A DNA stretch of 64,000 bases from Citrobacter amalonaticus. Lineage in GTDB: Bacteria > Pseudomonadota > Gammaproteobacteria > Enterobacterales > Enterobacteriaceae. Shown piece after piece: positions 31,453-39,728 of the stretch (positions within the stretch are counted from its first letter, which is position 1; each line of letters opens with the position of its first letter). The stretch lies in contig NZ_CP014015.2 of assembly GCF_001559075.2 (NCBI RefSeq), forward strand, positions 1,550,001-1,614,000, written 5' to 3'. Made by a program: the position numbers and the translations under genes. The notes below the pieces were generated by a model that searched no databases, was not told the origin of the DNA, and saw only the letters and a program-made list of their open reading frames with translations.

Positions 31453-32604
31453 ATGAAAATGAACTTACCGCCATTTATCGAGATCTACCGCGCGCTGATT
31501 GCCACGCCGTCCATCAGCGCTACCGAAGAAGCGCTGGATCAGAGCAATGAGTCTTTAATCAATCTGCTGGCGGGTTGGTTCAGCGATCTCGGTTTCAACG
31601 TTGAGATTCAACCGGTCCCGGGAACCCGCAATAAATTCAATCTGCTGGCCAGCACCGGACAAGGAGCGGGCGGCTTACTGCTCACGGGTCATACCGACAC
31701 CGTACCGTTTGACGATGGGCGCTGGACGCGCGATCCCTTCACCCTCACCGAGCATGATAATAAGCTCTACGGTCTGGGTACCGCGGATATGAAGGGCTTC
31801 TTCGCTTTTATTCTCGACGCGCTTCGCGACGTCGATGTGACACAACTGAAAAAACCGCTCTATATCCTGGCGACGGCAGATGAAGAGACCAGTATGGCGG
31901 GGGCGCGTTACTTCTCGGAAAATGCGTCAATTCGTCCTGATTGCGCGATCATCGGTGAGCCCACGTCGCTACAGCCGATTCGCGCTCACAAAGGTCATAT
32001 CTCGACGGCGGTACGGGTGATGGGCCAGTCCGGTCACTCCAGCGATCCGGCGCGCGGCGTGAACGCCATCGAACTGATGCATGACGCGATTGGCCGCATT
32101 ATGCAACTGCGCGACACCCTGAAAGAGCGTTATCACTACGATGCTTTCACCGTGCCGTACCCCACCCTGAATCTGGGCAGTCTGCACGGTGGCGATGCAT
32201 CGAACCGAATTTGCGCCTGCTGTGAACTGCATATGGATATCCGCCCGCTGCCGGGAATGACGCTGGGCGATCTGGATGGCCTGCTGACGGAGGCTCTGGC
32301 GCCGGTAAGCGAGCGCTGGCCGGGTCGGCTGACCGTTTCCGAACTCCATCCGCCTATCCCTGGCTACGAATGTCCGCCGGACCATCAGCTTGTCGAGGTG
32401 GTGGAGAAACTGCTGGGCGAAAAAACCGATGTGGTGAACTACTGCACCGAAGCGCCGTTTATTCAGACCCTGTGTCCGACGCTGGTGTTGGGACCGGGTT
32501 CAATCAATCAGGCGCACCAGCCCGACGAGTATCTCGAAACGCGTTTTATTAAGCCAACCCGGGAATTAATTACTCAGGTTGTGCACCACTTCTGCTGGCA
32601 CTGA
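31453..32604 (+). CDS. argE: acetylornithine deacetylase
   Basis: ArgE hydrolyses N2-acetylornithine to ornithine. The ATG at 31453 (MKMNLPPFIEIYRALIATPS) gives 383 residues, matching E. coli; a GTG three codons upstream is possible. It is an M20 metallopeptidase, with metal ligands in GHTDTVPFD, GTADMKGF and ADEETSMAG. Confidence 0.96.
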   Translation: MKMNLPPFIEIYRALIATPSISATEEALDQSNESLINLLAGWFSDLGFNVEIQPVPGTRNKFNLLASTGQGAGGLLLTGHTDTVPFDDGRWTRDPFTLTEHDNKLYGLGTADMKGFFAFILDALRDVDVTQLKKPLYILATADEETSMAGARYFSENASIRPDCAIIGEPTSLQPIRAHKGHISTAVRVMGQSGHSSDPARGVNAIELMHDAIGRIMQLRDTLKERYHYDAFTVPYPTLNLGSLHGGDASNRICACCELHMDIRPLPGMTLGDLDGLLTEALAPVSERWPGRLTVSELHPPIPGYECPPDHQLVEVVEKLLGEKTDVVNYCTEAPFIQTLCPTLVLGPGSINQAHQPDEYLETRFIKPTRELITQVVHHFCWH

Positions 32605-32642
32605 TCGAACTGCCCGCTTTCCCGGCCTACCTCCGATTGTAG

Positions 32643-32668
32643 GCCGGATACGCGCAGCGTCATCCGGC
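32643..32668. repeat. single REP element downstream of argE
   Basis: GCCGGATACGCG...GTCATCCGGC is a single REP foldback 38 nt after the argE stop codon. Confidence 0.8.
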
Positions 32669-32842
32669 AATGCATTTTCACATTCCTATAAGCATTTCTT
32701 ATCTGGCAGGATATGAATTAACTTTCGTAAATTAGCCGCCATTTATTCGTTTGCTGAACCGATTTCGCCGCAATTGACGTCACGGATTTTACGTGGCTTT
32801 ATAAAAGACGACTAATAAACAAAGTCCGAAAGATTCCGTGTC

Positions 32843-32940
32843 ACAGCAAGGCGGCAAACGAGCCCATCCCTGAGAGCTTACCTAAGTAAGTGACCTGGGT
32901 AGGCGAGCGCAGCCAACGCCGCTGTGGCGCGAAAGATACA
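32843..32940 (+). repeat. structured leader element upstream of ppc
   Basis: The core CCCTGAGAGCTTACC...GTAAGTGACCTGGG folds as CCC/GGG and CTTAC/GTAAG stems around a purine-rich internal loop, followed by GCAGCCAACGCCGC. A second copy of this pattern lies upstream of gldA (46995-47165). It sits between a likely ppc promoter (TTGACG at about 32784 and an A/T-rich TTATAA-like -10 near 32809) and the ppc ATG, so it would be transcribed. I recall similar segments upstream of other enterobacterial genes. Its function is unknown. Confidence 0.55.
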
Positions 32941-32976
32941 GGACTCATAGATTAAAGATGGGGTGTCTGGGTTAAT

Positions 32977-35628
32977 ATGAACGAACAATATTCCGCGTTG
33001 CGTAGTAATGTCAGTATGCTCGGCAAAGTGCTGGGAGAAACCATCAAGGATGCGCTGGGAGAGAACATTCTTGATCGCGTAGAAACAATCCGTAAGCTGT
33101 CTAAATCCTCACGCGCTGGCAATGAAGCTCATCGCCAGGAGTTGCTCACCACGTTACAAAATCTGTCGAATGACGAGCTGCTGCCGGTCGCACGCGCGTT
33201 TAGCCAGTTCCTGAACCTGGCCAACACCGCCGAGCAATATCACAGCAGTTCGCCAAAAGGCGAAGGCGCCAGCAACCCGGAAGTGATTGCCCGCACCCTG
33301 CGTAAACTGAAAAGCCAGCCGGACCTGAACGACGCCATCATCAAAAAAGCGGTGGAGTCGTTGTCTCTGGAACTGGTGCTGACCGCACATCCGACGGAAA
33401 TTACCCGTCGCACGCTGATCCACAAAATGGGCGAAATCAACGCCTGTCTGAAGCAGCTCGATAACAAAGATATCGTTGAATACGAACGCCACCAGCTGAT
33501 GCGCCGTCTGCGCCAGCTGATTGCACAGTCCTGGCACACCGACGAAATTCGTAAGCTGCGCCCGAGCCCGGTTGATGAAGCCAAATGGGGCTTCGCGGTG
33601 GTCGAGAACAGCCTGTGGCAGGGCGTACCGAACTATTTACGCGAACTGAACGAACAGCTGGAAGATAATCTGGGCTACCAGTTACCCGTTGATTTCGTTC
33701 CCGTACGTTTCACCTCGTGGATGGGCGGCGACCGTGACGGCAACCCGAATGTGACCGCGGATATCACTCGCCACGTTCTGCTGCTGAGCCGCTGGAAAGC
33801 GACCGACCTGTTCCTGAAAGATATTCATGTTCTGGTTTCCGAGCTGTCGATGGTCGATGCCACGCCGGAGCTGTTAGCGATGGTCGGCGAAGAAGGCGCA
33901 TCGGAGCCTTACCGCTATCTGATGAAAAACCTGCGCGCGCGCCTGATGGCAACTCAGGCCTGGCTGGAAGCGCGTCTGAAAGGCGAGAAGCTGCCGAAAC
34001 CGGCAGGTCTGCTGACGCAAAACGAACAGCTGTGGGAACCGCTGTACGCCTGCTACCGGTCGCTGCAAGCCTGCGGTATGGGTATTATCGCCAACGGTGA
34101 ACTGCTCGACACCCTCCGTCGCGTGAAATGTTTTGGCGTCCCGCTGGTGCGTATTGATATCCGCCAGGAAAGTACCCGCCACACCGAAGCGCTGGGTGAA
34201 CTGACCCGCTACCTCGGCATTGGGGATTACGAAAGCTGGTCAGAAGCGGACAAACAGGCCTTCCTGATCCGTGAGCTGAACTCCAAACGCCCGCTGCTAC
34301 CGCGCAACTGGGAGCCGAGTAATGATACTCGTGAAGTGCTCGACACCTGTAAAGTCATCGCCGAAGCGCCGAAAGGTTCCATTGCCGCCTACGTCATCTC
34401 AATGGCAAAAACGCCGTCTGACGTGCTGGCCGTGCATCTGCTGTTGAAAGAAGCCGGAATTGGCTTTGCCATGCCGGTGGCCCCGCTGTTTGAAACCCTA
34501 GACGACCTGAACAACGCCGACGATGTCATGACCCAACTGCTGAACATCGACTGGTATCGCGGTCTGATTCAGGGCAAACAGATGGTGATGATTGGCTATT
34601 CCGACTCGGCAAAAGATGCCGGGGTAATGGCGGCCTCCTGGGCGCAGTATCAGGCGCAGGATGCATTAATCAAAACCTGCGAGAAAGCCGGTATCGAACT
34701 GACGCTGTTCCATGGTCGCGGCGGTTCCATCGGTCGCGGGGGCGCACCGGCCCATGCCGCCCTGCTTTCACAACCACCGGGCAGCCTGAAAGGCGGTCTG
34801 CGCGTGACCGAACAGGGCGAGATGATCCGTTTCAAATACGGTCTACCGGAAGTCACCGTCAGCAGCCTGTCGCTATACACCAGCGCCATTCTGGAAGCGA
34901 ACCTGCTGCCGCCGCCGGAGCCGAAAGACGACTGGCGCCATATCATGGACGAACTTTCGGTCATCTCCTGTGACTTGTACCGTGGCTACGTGCGTGAAAA
35001 TAAAGACTTTGTCCCGTACTTCCGCTCCGCAACGCCGGAACAGGAACTGGGCAAACTGCCGCTCGGCTCGCGTCCGGCGAAACGTCGCCCGACCGGTGGT
35101 GTGGAATCTCTGCGCGCCATTCCGTGGATCTTCGCCTGGACGCAAAACCGCCTGATGCTACCCGCCTGGCTGGGAGCCGGTACCGCACTGCAGAAAGTGG
35201 TTGAAGATGGTAAGCAGAGCGAACTGGAAGCGATGTGCCGCGACTGGCCGTTCTTCTCCACGCGACTCGGCATGCTGGAAATGGTGTTCTCGAAAGCGGA
35301 CCTGTGGCTGGCGGAATACTACGATCAGCGCCTGGTCGCGAAAGAGCTGTGGCCGCTGGGCAAAGAGCTGCGCGAACTGCTGGAAGAGGACATCAAAGTG
35401 GTGCTGGCGATTGCCAACGATTCGCATCTGATGGCCGATCTCCCGTGGATTGCCGAGTCTATCCAGTTACGTAATATCTACACCGACCCGCTGAACGTCC
35501 TGCAGGCTGAGCTGTTACACCGCTCACGACTGACGGAACAACAGGGCAAAGAGCCCGATCCTCGCGTTGAACAAGCGCTGATGGTCACCATCGCCGGCGT
35601 GGCAGCAGGTATGCGTAATACCGGCTAA
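32977..35628 (+). CDS. ppc: phosphoenolpyruvate carboxylase
   Basis: Ppc carboxylates PEP to oxaloacetate, the main anaplerotic reaction during growth on glucose. The protein has 883 residues. The catalytic His138 is in LVLTAHPTEI, the second signature FHGRGGSIGRGG is near residue 580, and the C-terminus is RNTG. It stands alone between argE and eptC and ends at a strong GC hairpin. Confidence 0.98.
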   Translation: MNEQYSALRSNVSMLGKVLGETIKDALGENILDRVETIRKLSKSSRAGNEAHRQELLTTLQNLSNDELLPVARAFSQFLNLANTAEQYHSSSPKGEGASNPEVIARTLRKLKSQPDLNDAIIKKAVESLSLELVLTAHPTEITRRTLIHKMGEINACLKQLDNKDIVEYERHQLMRRLRQLIAQSWHTDEIRKLRPSPVDEAKWGFAVVENSLWQGVPNYLRELNEQLEDNLGYQLPVDFVPVRFTSWMGGDRDGNPNVTADITRHVLLLSRWKATDLFLKDIHVLVSELSMVDATPELLAMVGEEGASEPYRYLMKNLRARLMATQAWLEARLKGEKLPKPAGLLTQNEQLWEPLYACYRSLQACGMGIIANGELLDTLRRVKCFGVPLVRIDIRQESTRHTEALGELTRYLGIGDYESWSEADKQAFLIRELNSKRPLLPRNWEPSNDTREVLDTCKVIAEAPKGSIAAYVISMAKTPSDVLAVHLLLKEAGIGFAMPVAPLFETLDDLNNADDVMTQLLNIDWYRGLIQGKQMVMIGYSDSAKDAGVMAASWAQYQAQDALIKTCEKAGIELTLFHGRGGSIGRGGAPAHAALLSQPPGSLKGGLRVTEQGEMIRFKYGLPEVTVSSLSLYTSAILEANLLPPPEPKDDWRHIMDELSVISCDLYRGYVRENKDFVPYFRSATPEQELGKLPLGSRPAKRRPTGGVESLRAIPWIFAWTQNRLMLPAWLGAGTALQKVVEDGKQSELEAMCRDWPFFSTRLGMLEMVFSKADLWLAEYYDQRLVAKELWPLGKELRELLEEDIKVVLAIANDSHLMADLPWIAESIQLRNIYTDPLNVLQAELLHRSRLTEQQGKEPDPRVEQALMVTIAGVAAGMRNTG

Positions 35629-35640
35629 TTTTACCCCCTC

Positions 35641-35670
35641 CCCCCTCGCGTGCTATTGCGCGCGAGGGGG
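35641..35670 (+). terminator. ppc terminator hairpin
   Basis: A 10-bp stem (CCCCCTCGCG / CGCGAGGGGG, loop of 10) lies 12 nt after the ppc stop codon. The downstream run is only moderately U-rich (CTGAAATATTTCTG). Confidence 0.7.
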
Positions 35671-35832
35671 CTGAAATATTTCTGTCATAACCCCCGCACA
35701 TTCACTATATTTCTGTCTGTTTTTTCCACCATGAGATTTTTCAGAGCAACGTGCGCCTTTGCGCCTGTGCTTCAGATTCTCTTAAGGTTTAGTCGCTACG
35801 TTTGGCACCACGTTTAAAGACAGGCTGACAAT

Positions 35833-37566
35833 ATGCAATCCACAACCCTCCAGTCTACGCCATCATTTAGCTGGAAAGCCCTTGGCTGGGCGCTTCTCTA
35901 TTTTTGGTTTTTCTCCACCTTATTACAGGCCATTATTTTAATTACGGGTTTCAGCGGTACCAACGGACTGCGTGACTCGTTGCTTTACAGTTCCCTTTGG
36001 CTGATCCCGATTTTCCTGTTCCCAAGTCGGACCCGCATTATTGCTGCGGTGGTGGGGATCGTGTTGTGGGCTACGTCGCTGGCCACGCTCTGCTATTTTG
36101 TCATCTACGGACAAGAGTTTTCGCAAAGCGTCCTGTTTGTGATGTTTGAGACCAACGCCAACGAAGCCAGCGAATATCTGAGCCAATACTTCAGCCTGAA
36201 GATTATTGCCATTGCGCTGGCTTATACCGTTGTCGCCGTGTTTCTCTGGACACGACTGCGCCCCGTCTATATCCCCGGACGCTGGCGTTGGCTCGTCTCT
36301 TTTGCGTTGCTGTATGGGCTGATCCTGAACCCGTTTGTGGTTCGTTCTGCGTTTGGCGACTCACCGTATGAGAAGACGCTAAGCGGTCTCTCTTCGCGTA
36401 TGGAGCCGGCGGCGCCGTGGCAGTTTGTCATTGGTTACTACCAGTATCAGCGCCAGTTGACCTCACTCAACAACTTGCTAAGTCAGAACCATGCTCTGCC
36501 TCCACTGAGCAATTTCAAAGATACGTCCGGCGACGCGCCGCGCACGCTGGTGCTGGTGATTGGCGAATCCACCCAACGTGGCCGCATGAGTCTGTATGGT
36601 TATCCGCGTGAAACCACGCCGGAGCTGGACGCCTTGCATCAGTCAGATCCGAATCTGACCGTGTTTAATAACGTCGTGACCTCACGCCCTTACACGATCG
36701 AAATCTTGCAACAGGCGCTGACCTTCGCGAACGAGAAGAACCCGGACCTGTATCTGACGAAACCGTCGCTGATGAACATGATGAAACAGGCAGGGTATAA
36801 GACCTACTGGATCACAAACCAGCAGACGATGACCGCCCGTAACACCATGCTGACGGTTTTCTCTAAGCAGACCGACGAGCAGTTCTATATGAACCAGCAG
36901 CGGACGCAAAGCGCGCGCGAATATGACACTAACGTGCTGACGCCATTTAAGAAAATCATGGCTGACCCGGCACCGAAAAAGTTCATCATCGTGCATTTGC
37001 TGGGCACGCACATTAAGTACAAATTCCGTTACCCGGAAGACCAGGGCAAGTTTGACGGCAGTACCGACCATGTCCCGCCAGGCCTGAGCGCAGAAGAGCT
37101 GGAATCGTATAACGATTACGACAACGCCAACCTGTATAACGACAAAGTCGTCGCGAGCCTGATTAAGGATTATAAAGCGACCGATCCGAACGGCTTCCTG
37201 CTCTATTTCTCCGACCACGGTGAAGAGGTGTATGACACCCCGCCGCATAAAACGCAGGGTCGTAACGAGGACAACCCGACGCGCCACATGTATACCGTGC
37301 CGTTCCTGTTGTGGACGTCCGAGAAATGGCAGGCCGCGCATCCGCGTGATTTATCACAGAATGTGAATCGTAAGTACAGCAGCTCGGAACTGATCCACAC
37401 CTGGTCCGACTTAGCCGGTCTGACCTACGACGGTTTCGATCCGACGCGTTCCATCACCAGCCCGCAGTTCAAAGAAACCACGCGCTGGATTGGCAACCCG
37501 TACAAGAAAAATGCGCTGATTGATTACGACTCCTTGCCGTATGGCGATCAGGTCGGAAACCAGTAA
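35833..37566 (+). CDS. eptC: LPS core heptose phosphoethanolamine transferase EptC
   Basis: EptC (YijP/CptA) adds phosphoethanolamine to heptose I of the LPS inner core from the periplasmic face of the inner membrane. The protein has 577 residues. Four to five N-terminal membrane segments lie in residues 15-175, then a periplasmic alkaline-phosphatase-like domain with the nucleophile region VIGESTQRGRMSLYGYPR and the metal motif FSDHGEEV near residue 460. Confidence 0.94.
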   Translation: MQSTTLQSTPSFSWKALGWALLYFWFFSTLLQAIILITGFSGTNGLRDSLLYSSLWLIPIFLFPSRTRIIAAVVGIVLWATSLATLCYFVIYGQEFSQSVLFVMFETNANEASEYLSQYFSLKIIAIALAYTVVAVFLWTRLRPVYIPGRWRWLVSFALLYGLILNPFVVRSAFGDSPYEKTLSGLSSRMEPAAPWQFVIGYYQYQRQLTSLNNLLSQNHALPPLSNFKDTSGDAPRTLVLVIGESTQRGRMSLYGYPRETTPELDALHQSDPNLTVFNNVVTSRPYTIEILQQALTFANEKNPDLYLTKPSLMNMMKQAGYKTYWITNQQTMTARNTMLTVFSKQTDEQFYMNQQRTQSAREYDTNVLTPFKKIMADPAPKKFIIVHLLGTHIKYKFRYPEDQGKFDGSTDHVPPGLSAEELESYNDYDNANLYNDKVVASLIKDYKATDPNGFLLYFSDHGEEVYDTPPHKTQGRNEDNPTRHMYTVPFLLWTSEKWQAAHPRDLSQNVNRKYSSSELIHTWSDLAGLTYDGFDPTRSITSPQFKETTRWIGNPYKKNALIDYDSLPYGDQVGNQ

Positions 37567-37576
37567 GTCATTCAAC

Positions 37577-37605
37577 AGGCCATGCTTTTTAGGGTGGCCT
37601 TTTTT
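37577..37605 (+). terminator. eptC terminator
   Basis: AGGCCA ... TGGCCT (6-bp stem, long loop) is followed by TTTTTT directly after the eptC stop codon. Confidence 0.75.
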
Positions 37606-37653
37606 CCCCCTGGCGGTTACTGTTTCCCTGTCTGCGCAACGCAAGGGATCATC

Positions 37654-38505
37654 ATGTATCAAGACGTCAGCCATCTTCTATCCCGCCTGATTCATGGCCC
37701 CGCGCCGCTGCGCCAGATTTTCTTTGCCAGTACGCTCACCCCCATCCCGGAGCTGGCGTATCAGGTCGATTTTCCCCGTCTGGAAATCGTGCTGGAAGGT
37801 GAACTGTCCGACGCCAGCCTTACCGACACGCTCACCCCGTGCGATGTCCTTTATGTGCCCGCTGGCGGCTGGAATCTTCCGCAGTGGCGGGTGCCGGTCA
37901 TCACGCTCAGTATTCTGTTCGGCAAACAACAGCTGGGATTCAGCGTGGTGCAATGGGATGGAAAGACGTACCAGAATCTGGTCAAACAACACGTGGCGCG
38001 TCGCGGCCCGCGTATTGGCTCCTTTCTGTTGCAGACGCTCAATGAAATGCAGATGCAACCACAGGAACAACAGACCGCACGGTTGATTGTCGCCAGTCTG
38101 CTCAGCCACTGTCGCGACCTGCTTGGCAGCCAGATTCAGACCGCCTCACGCAGCCAGGCATTGTTTGAAGCTATCCGTGACTACATTGACGAGCGCTACG
38201 CCTCACCGCTCACCCGGGAATCGGTGGCGCAGGCGTTCTATATCTCGCCGAACTATCTCTCGCATCTGTTTCAAAAAACAGGGTCTGTCGGCTTTAACGA
38301 ATACCTGAACCATACGCGACTGGAACACGCAAAAACCTTGTTGAAAGGCTACGACTTAAAAGTGAAAGAAGTCGCGCACACCTGCGGATTTGTGGACAGT
38401 AACTACTTTTGCCGCCTGTTTCGTAAAAATACCGAACGCTCGCCGTCAGAATATCGTCGTCAGTATCACAGCCAGCTAACGGAAAAGCAGGTTACTCCAG
38501 AATAA
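37654..38505 (+). CDS. yijO: AraC-family transcriptional regulator YijO
   Basis: The ATG at 37654 (MYQDVSHLLSRLIHGPAPL) gives 283 residues, the E. coli length; the open frame extends further upstream into the eptC terminator. The C-terminal AraC double HTH (about residues 180-275) includes LTRESVAQAFYISPNYLSHL and VKEVAHTCGFVDSNYFCR. The N-terminal cupin-like domain has no recognised ligand. It ends 14 nt inside the 3' end of frwD on the opposite strand, next to the frw/pfl genes, which makes it a candidate regulator of them; this is inference. Confidence 0.92.
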   Translation: MYQDVSHLLSRLIHGPAPLRQIFFASTLTPIPELAYQVDFPRLEIVLEGELSDASLTDTLTPCDVLYVPAGGWNLPQWRVPVITLSILFGKQQLGFSVVQWDGKTYQNLVKQHVARRGPRIGSFLLQTLNEMQMQPQEQQTARLIVASLLSHCRDLLGSQIQTASRSQALFEAIRDYIDERYASPLTRESVAQAFYISPNYLSHLFQKTGSVGFNEYLNHTRLEHAKTLLKGYDLKVKEVAHTCGFVDSNYFCRLFRKNTERSPSEYRRQYHSQLTEKQVTPE

Positions 38506-38848
38506 GATGGGTATATTGCGGAGCGGAAAGCAACTTACGCACCGCGCTCATGACACGCTGCGGTTCGCGTAGAAAGGCGTTAATCCCGGACTGAACATAA
38601 CGGCATTGGGTAAAACGCTCCGCGCCCGCCAGTTCGATATCGGTAATCAGCAACACGGCATCCGCCCGACGGATATCCTCTTCGGTTAAGTGATTTTCCG
38701 TACCGAGCGCCCCCTGCGTTTCAATCTTGATGGTCCACTTTTCCTGCTGGCACAACTTCTCCAGCCGTTCAGCCGCCATGTAGGTATGGGCCACACCGCT
38801 TACGCAGGCCGTCACCGCGACCAGAAATCGCCCTGTTGAAACGGACAT
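38492..38848 (-). CDS. frwD: PTS system fructose-type EIIB component FrwD
   Basis: This is a soluble EIIB domain that takes phosphate from EIIA and passes it to the sugar at EIIC. The start at 38848 follows AGGAGG and gives 118 residues, five more at the N-terminus than E. coli. The phosphorylatable Cys is in AVTACVSGVAHTYMAAE. It is the last gene of the pflD-pflC-frwD run, 1 nt after pflC. The cassette has a second EIIB (frwB). Confidence 0.92.
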   Translation of the reverse strand: MSVSTGRFLVAVTACVSGVAHTYMAAERLEKLCQQEKWTIKIETQGALGTENHLTEEDIRRADAVLLITDIELAGAERFTQCRYVQSGINAFLREPQRVMSAVRKLLSAPQYTHLILE

Positions 38849-38849
38849 A

Positions 38850-39728
38850 TTAACCTCCTGTTGTAACCTGAAAGCCCGCGTTCTCTGCCATCTCACGCAT
38901 CTGGGCGATAACCTGCTCCGTTGGCGCAGGAACATCCTTCATCACCCATTGCTGCCCAAGCAACCGATATTTCGGTTCACCATACAGATGAAACGGTAGC
39001 AGGTGCAGTTGCTTTATACCAAGCGATAACAGCAACGTCAGCGCGCGCTGCATATTCTCATGCGTGAGCGTGTAGCCGGGGATCAGCGGCAAACGGGGGA
39101 TCACGTTAACGCCCTCCGCCACCAGCATTCGCAAATTCGCCACCACGCGCGGCATATTTATCGCCACAATCTCACGGGCCCGTTCAGGCTCCATGATCTT
39201 TAAATCGAACAGCACTTCATCACACGCTTTCGCCAGCGGAAGCAGCCGACGGGCGGGGGCATCGCCTGCCGTTTCAATTGCACAATGCACACCCCAGCGC
39301 CGCAGCCGTTGTAAGAACCGGGTGGCAAAACCTGCCTGCATCAGCACTTCGCCACCCGATAGCGTCACCCCGCCGCCAGAGGTGCGAAAGAAAACGTCAT
39401 CTTTCATCACCTCGCGTTCCAGTTCATCCAGGGTAACATCGCGGCCAATCCGCTCAAACGCTCCGGAAGGACACTCGTCGGCATCACGCAGACACGGCGT
39501 ACAGTGCAGGCATTTGCTTTCCCGTCGCACCGTTTCAATTCGTGGCGAGATCGATTCCGGATTGGCGCACCACGGGCAGGTGTGCGGGCAGCCTTTAAAA
39601 AAGACCACCGTGCGGATCCCCTGACCGTCATTCAGCGAATACCGTTGAATATTGAAGATGCGCGCGACCTCCTCGTCGCACGACTCCACAACCTCACAAC
39701 TGATGCGCGGTGCGGCGAATGATGTCAT
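38850..39728 (-). CDS. pflC: glycyl-radical enzyme activase PflC (radical SAM)
   Basis: PflC uses SAM and a [4Fe-4S] cluster to place the glycyl radical on its partner PflD. The start at 39728 (MTSFAAPRISCEVVES) gives 292 residues, the E. coli length. The radical SAM motif is KGCPHTCPWC (CX3CX2C) near residue 45; a ferredoxin-like insert follows with CLHCTPCLRDADEC, typical of activases of non-PFL glycyl radical enzymes. Its 5' end overlaps pflD by 35 nt, so the pair is tightly coupled. Confidence 0.94.
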   Translation of the reverse strand: MTSFAAPRISCEVVESCDEEVARIFNIQRYSLNDGQGIRTVVFFKGCPHTCPWCANPESISPRIETVRRESKCLHCTPCLRDADECPSGAFERIGRDVTLDELEREVMKDDVFFRTSGGGVTLSGGEVLMQAGFATRFLQRLRRWGVHCAIETAGDAPARRLLPLAKACDEVLFDLKIMEPERAREIVAINMPRVVANLRMLVAEGVNVIPRLPLIPGYTLTHENMQRALTLLLSLGIKQLHLLPFHLYGEPKYRLLGQQWVMKDVPAPTEQVIAQMREMAENAGFQVTTGG

